A stretch of DNA of 64,000 nt from FEN-1139 sp964396375 (GTDB lineage Bacteria; Myxococcota_A; Polyangia; Polyangiales; Polyangiaceae), in NCBI GenBank assembly GCA_964396375.1, contig CAYNEY010000013.1:1-64000 (forward strand), in the 5' to 3' direction. Below are positions 62,284 through 64,000 of the stretch, piece by piece. The position numbers and the translations under genes are program-made. Below the pieces are notes generated by a model. It made no database searches. It worked only from the letters and a program-made list of their open reading frames with translations, and had not been told where the DNA came from. How positions within the stretch are numbered: the stretch's first letter is position 1; every line of letters starts with the position of its first letter.

Positions 62284-64000
62284 ATGGCTGGTTCGAAACA
62301 AAGCCGTCTCGGTTTGCCCGACGCGATCTTGGCTGCGGTGGTGGTGGCCGTCGTCAGCCTGATGATCGTTCCGCTCCCGACCGCGCTCCTCGACACACTC
62401 CTCGCCACCAACCTGGCGCTGTCGATGTCGATCCTGCTTGTCACCCTCACCGTCACCGACGCCCTGCAGATCGCAGCCTTTCCTACCCTTCTGCTCATCA
62501 CCACGCTCTTTCGCCTGGGACTGAACGTCGCAACCACCCGTCTGATCCTGCTCCAAGCCGACGCGGGTGAGGTGATCCGCGCATTCGGCCAGTTCGTGGT
62601 CAAAGGCAACTACGTGGTGGGTGGCGTGGTGTTTTTGGTCCTCTCGATCATCCAGTTCTTGGTGATCGCCAAGGGGAGCGAGCGTGTCGCAGAGGTCGGG
62701 GCACGATTTACCTTGGACGCCATGCCCGGCAAACAGATGGCAATCGATGCCGAGCTCCGGAGTGGCAGCATCGACGGTGGCGAAGCGCGGCGGCGGCGCC
62801 GTCAGTTGGCCCGGGAAAGTCAGTTCTACGGGGCTATGGACGGCGCGATGAAATTCGTGAAAGGAGATGTCATCGCCTCCTTCCTGATCACGCTCGTGAA
62901 CGTCCTTGGAGGGATCGCCATCGGCGTAGGACAAAGGGATATGGAGTTGGTGGGAGCTCTGAAACGCTACGGCCTCCTCACGATTGGCGACGGTCTGGTG
63001 ACACAAATCCCGGCTTTGATCCTGGCCACGAGCGCGGGGGTTCTCGTGACTCGCGTGGCCAGCGCGGAACCGGATACTCCCCTTGGTCGCGAACTAGCGA
63101 CGCAGCTCTTTGGAAACCCCCAGGCGCTCCGGATCGCAGCCTTGTTCGTCCTCGGGCTGGGGCTCGTGCCTGGACTTCCTACCATGCCTTTTCTCGCGAT
63201 CAGCGTGCTGCTTTTCATTGCCTCCCGCGCCCGAGCACGCAGCCTGCGCGCCGAGCGGTCCGATAGGACGGGAGAGGCCGTTGCCGGTGCGCGGGCCGCT
63301 TCAGGCACAGAGTTCGTGCCTTTGGTTGTGCCCTGGTCGCTCGCCGTCGGAAGCGCTTTCCGCACACGGCTCATGGATGACGAGAGCGCGAAGGGTCTGT
63401 CCGCTCAGCTCGAGCACGTCCGCCAGCGGATGTTCTTTGAGCTGGGCGTCCCACTCGTGCCATGTCGACTCGTCTCCGACCCGACGCTCGGCGCGGGAGA
63501 ACTCCGCCTCTTCATCCATGAGGTACCCGCGCTCCGGCTAGAGCTTTCGCCGGATCAAGGCGAAGAAACCTGGGTGCCGGCGGTGCTCGCCGTGCTGCGT
63601 CGACGCGCGGCAGACTTCATCTCGATGGCCGAGACCCAGTTGTTGCTCGACCAGCTCGAGCAGTTCGCGCCTGCGCCAGTGCGGCAGTTGCTGCCAAAAC
63701 CACTCTCGCTAGGGACGCTCGCCGAAGTCTTGCGGCGCCTCCTTGAAGAAGAAGTGAGCATCCGCGATCTCAAAGCCATACTCGAGGCTCTCGGCCAGGT
63801 GGCTCACGTAGAGCGCGATCCCATGCAACTGGCCGAGTACGTGCGTTCGCAACTCCGCCGCGTGCTTACCCACGCAGTGTGCCAAGAACAAGCTCAGCTG
63901 GGGGTGGTGCTGATCGACCCCAGCCTAGAAGATGTCATCCGCGGTGCTATCTCGCGCACACAGGCTGGCTCGTTTTTGTCCCTGGCGCCCCGGGCAGCAC
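62284..64000 (+). CDS. sctV: Type III secretion export gate protein (SctV/FlhA family), partial
   Basis: The frame opens at ATG 62284 and runs without a stop to the window end (572 codons seen; about 680-700 expected). The N-terminal half has seven to eight membrane segments, TTLFRLGLNVATTRLIL, the FHIPEP-family block RVAEVGARFTLDAMPGKQMAIDAEL and ATSAGVLVTRVAS. The C-terminal half is the cytosolic substrate-docking domain. It is the nonameric gate of a type III secretion or flagellar export apparatus. I favour SctV because no flagellar gene is visible, but FlhA is possible. Confidence 0.88.
   Translation, partial: MAGSKQSRLGLPDAILAAVVVAVVSLMIVPLPTALLDTLLATNLALSMSILLVTLTVTDALQIAAFPTLLLITTLFRLGLNVATTRLILLQADAGEVIRAFGQFVVKGNYVVGGVVFLVLSIIQFLVIAKGSERVAEVGARFTLDAMPGKQMAIDAELRSGSIDGGEARRRRRQLARESQFYGAMDGAMKFVKGDVIASFLITLVNVLGGIAIGVGQRDMELVGALKRYGLLTIGDGLVTQIPALILATSAGVLVTRVASAEPDTPLGRELATQLFGNPQALRIAALFVLGLGLVPGLPTMPFLAISVLLFIASRARARSLRAERSDRTGEAVAGARAASGTEFVPLVVPWSLAVGSAFRTRLMDDESAKGLSAQLEHVRQRMFFELGVPLVPCRLVSDPTLGAGELRLFIHEVPALRLELSPDQGEETWVPAVLAVLRRRAADFISMAETQLLLDQLEQFAPAPVRQLLPKPLSLGTLAEVLRRLLEEEVSIRDLKAILEALGQVAHVERDPMQLAEYVRSQLRRVLTHAVCQEQAQLGVVLIDPSLEDVIRGAISRTQAGSFLSLAPRAA

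Overview
The window is a gene-dense, GC-rich chromosomal segment that looks like a Gram-negative bacterium of the Myxococcota (former Deltaproteobacteria), probably a Polyangia-type lineage. This is inferred from outer-membrane assembly lipoproteins, many secreted lipoproteins, an ATPase/TPR regulator, an NtrC-type regulator, a SctV-type export protein and a classical menaquinone operon together. No marker gene fixes the taxon. A run of 100 N at 40517-40616 shows this is a draft assembly.

Layout. 1-426: tRNA-Gln(CUG), tRNA-Glu(CUC), a strong terminator and a 28-bp site that resembles the XerCD dif site. 427-9259: envelope and transcription genes (bamB-like, yfgM-like, a large membrane sulfatase-fold enzyme and greA on the minus strand; bamD and an NtrC-family regulator on the plus strand). 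9268-12027: an ATPase/TPR protein with an altered Walker B. 12184-18447: folC-glmM-nagZ facing the dTDP-sugar genes rfbA-rfbC-rfbB. 18544-21634: a cysteine-rich protein, a DUF433 protein, a DksA-type zinc-finger protein and a SUI1/YwbE fusion. 21738-28561: transketolase, mltG-ruvX, then hisS and a secreted repeat protein. 28645-35756: a tight minus-strand run of miaB, gamma-carbonic-anhydrase-like, Nudix, VanW, L,D-transpeptidase and an M50 protease.

35967-39354 holds an Rrf2-family regulator followed by two unknown secreted proteins. Between them these carry seven modules, each with two cysteines 35-42 residues apart; this is my strongest candidate for something undescribed. 39287-40780 has a Tudor/SH3-like repeat protein and a histone-H1-like Lys/Ala protein interrupted by the assembly gap. 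41290-44837 has a hydrolase, a UvrD-type helicase and a ccmH gene whose 3' half is antisense to the helicase 3' end.

44911-53597 is a complete menaquinone operon (ubiE/menG, menF, D, H, B, A, C, E) with nearly every junction overlapping. It is followed by a lipoprotein of nine four-cysteine repeats. 54482-62226 carries pssA, a methyltransferase, a glycosyltransferase-like gene, a CotH-family lipoprotein, amtB, a GlnD-like ACT-only protein and a membrane protein. A type III export gate gene (sctV/flhA family) runs off the right end.

Themes: peptidoglycan turnover (glmM, nagZ, mltG, VanW, L,D-transpeptidase), outer-membrane assembly (BamB, BamD, YfgM-like), respiration (menaquinone, CcmH) and nitrogen sensing (amtB, ACT protein). 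All assignments are from reading sequence by eye; no database search was run.
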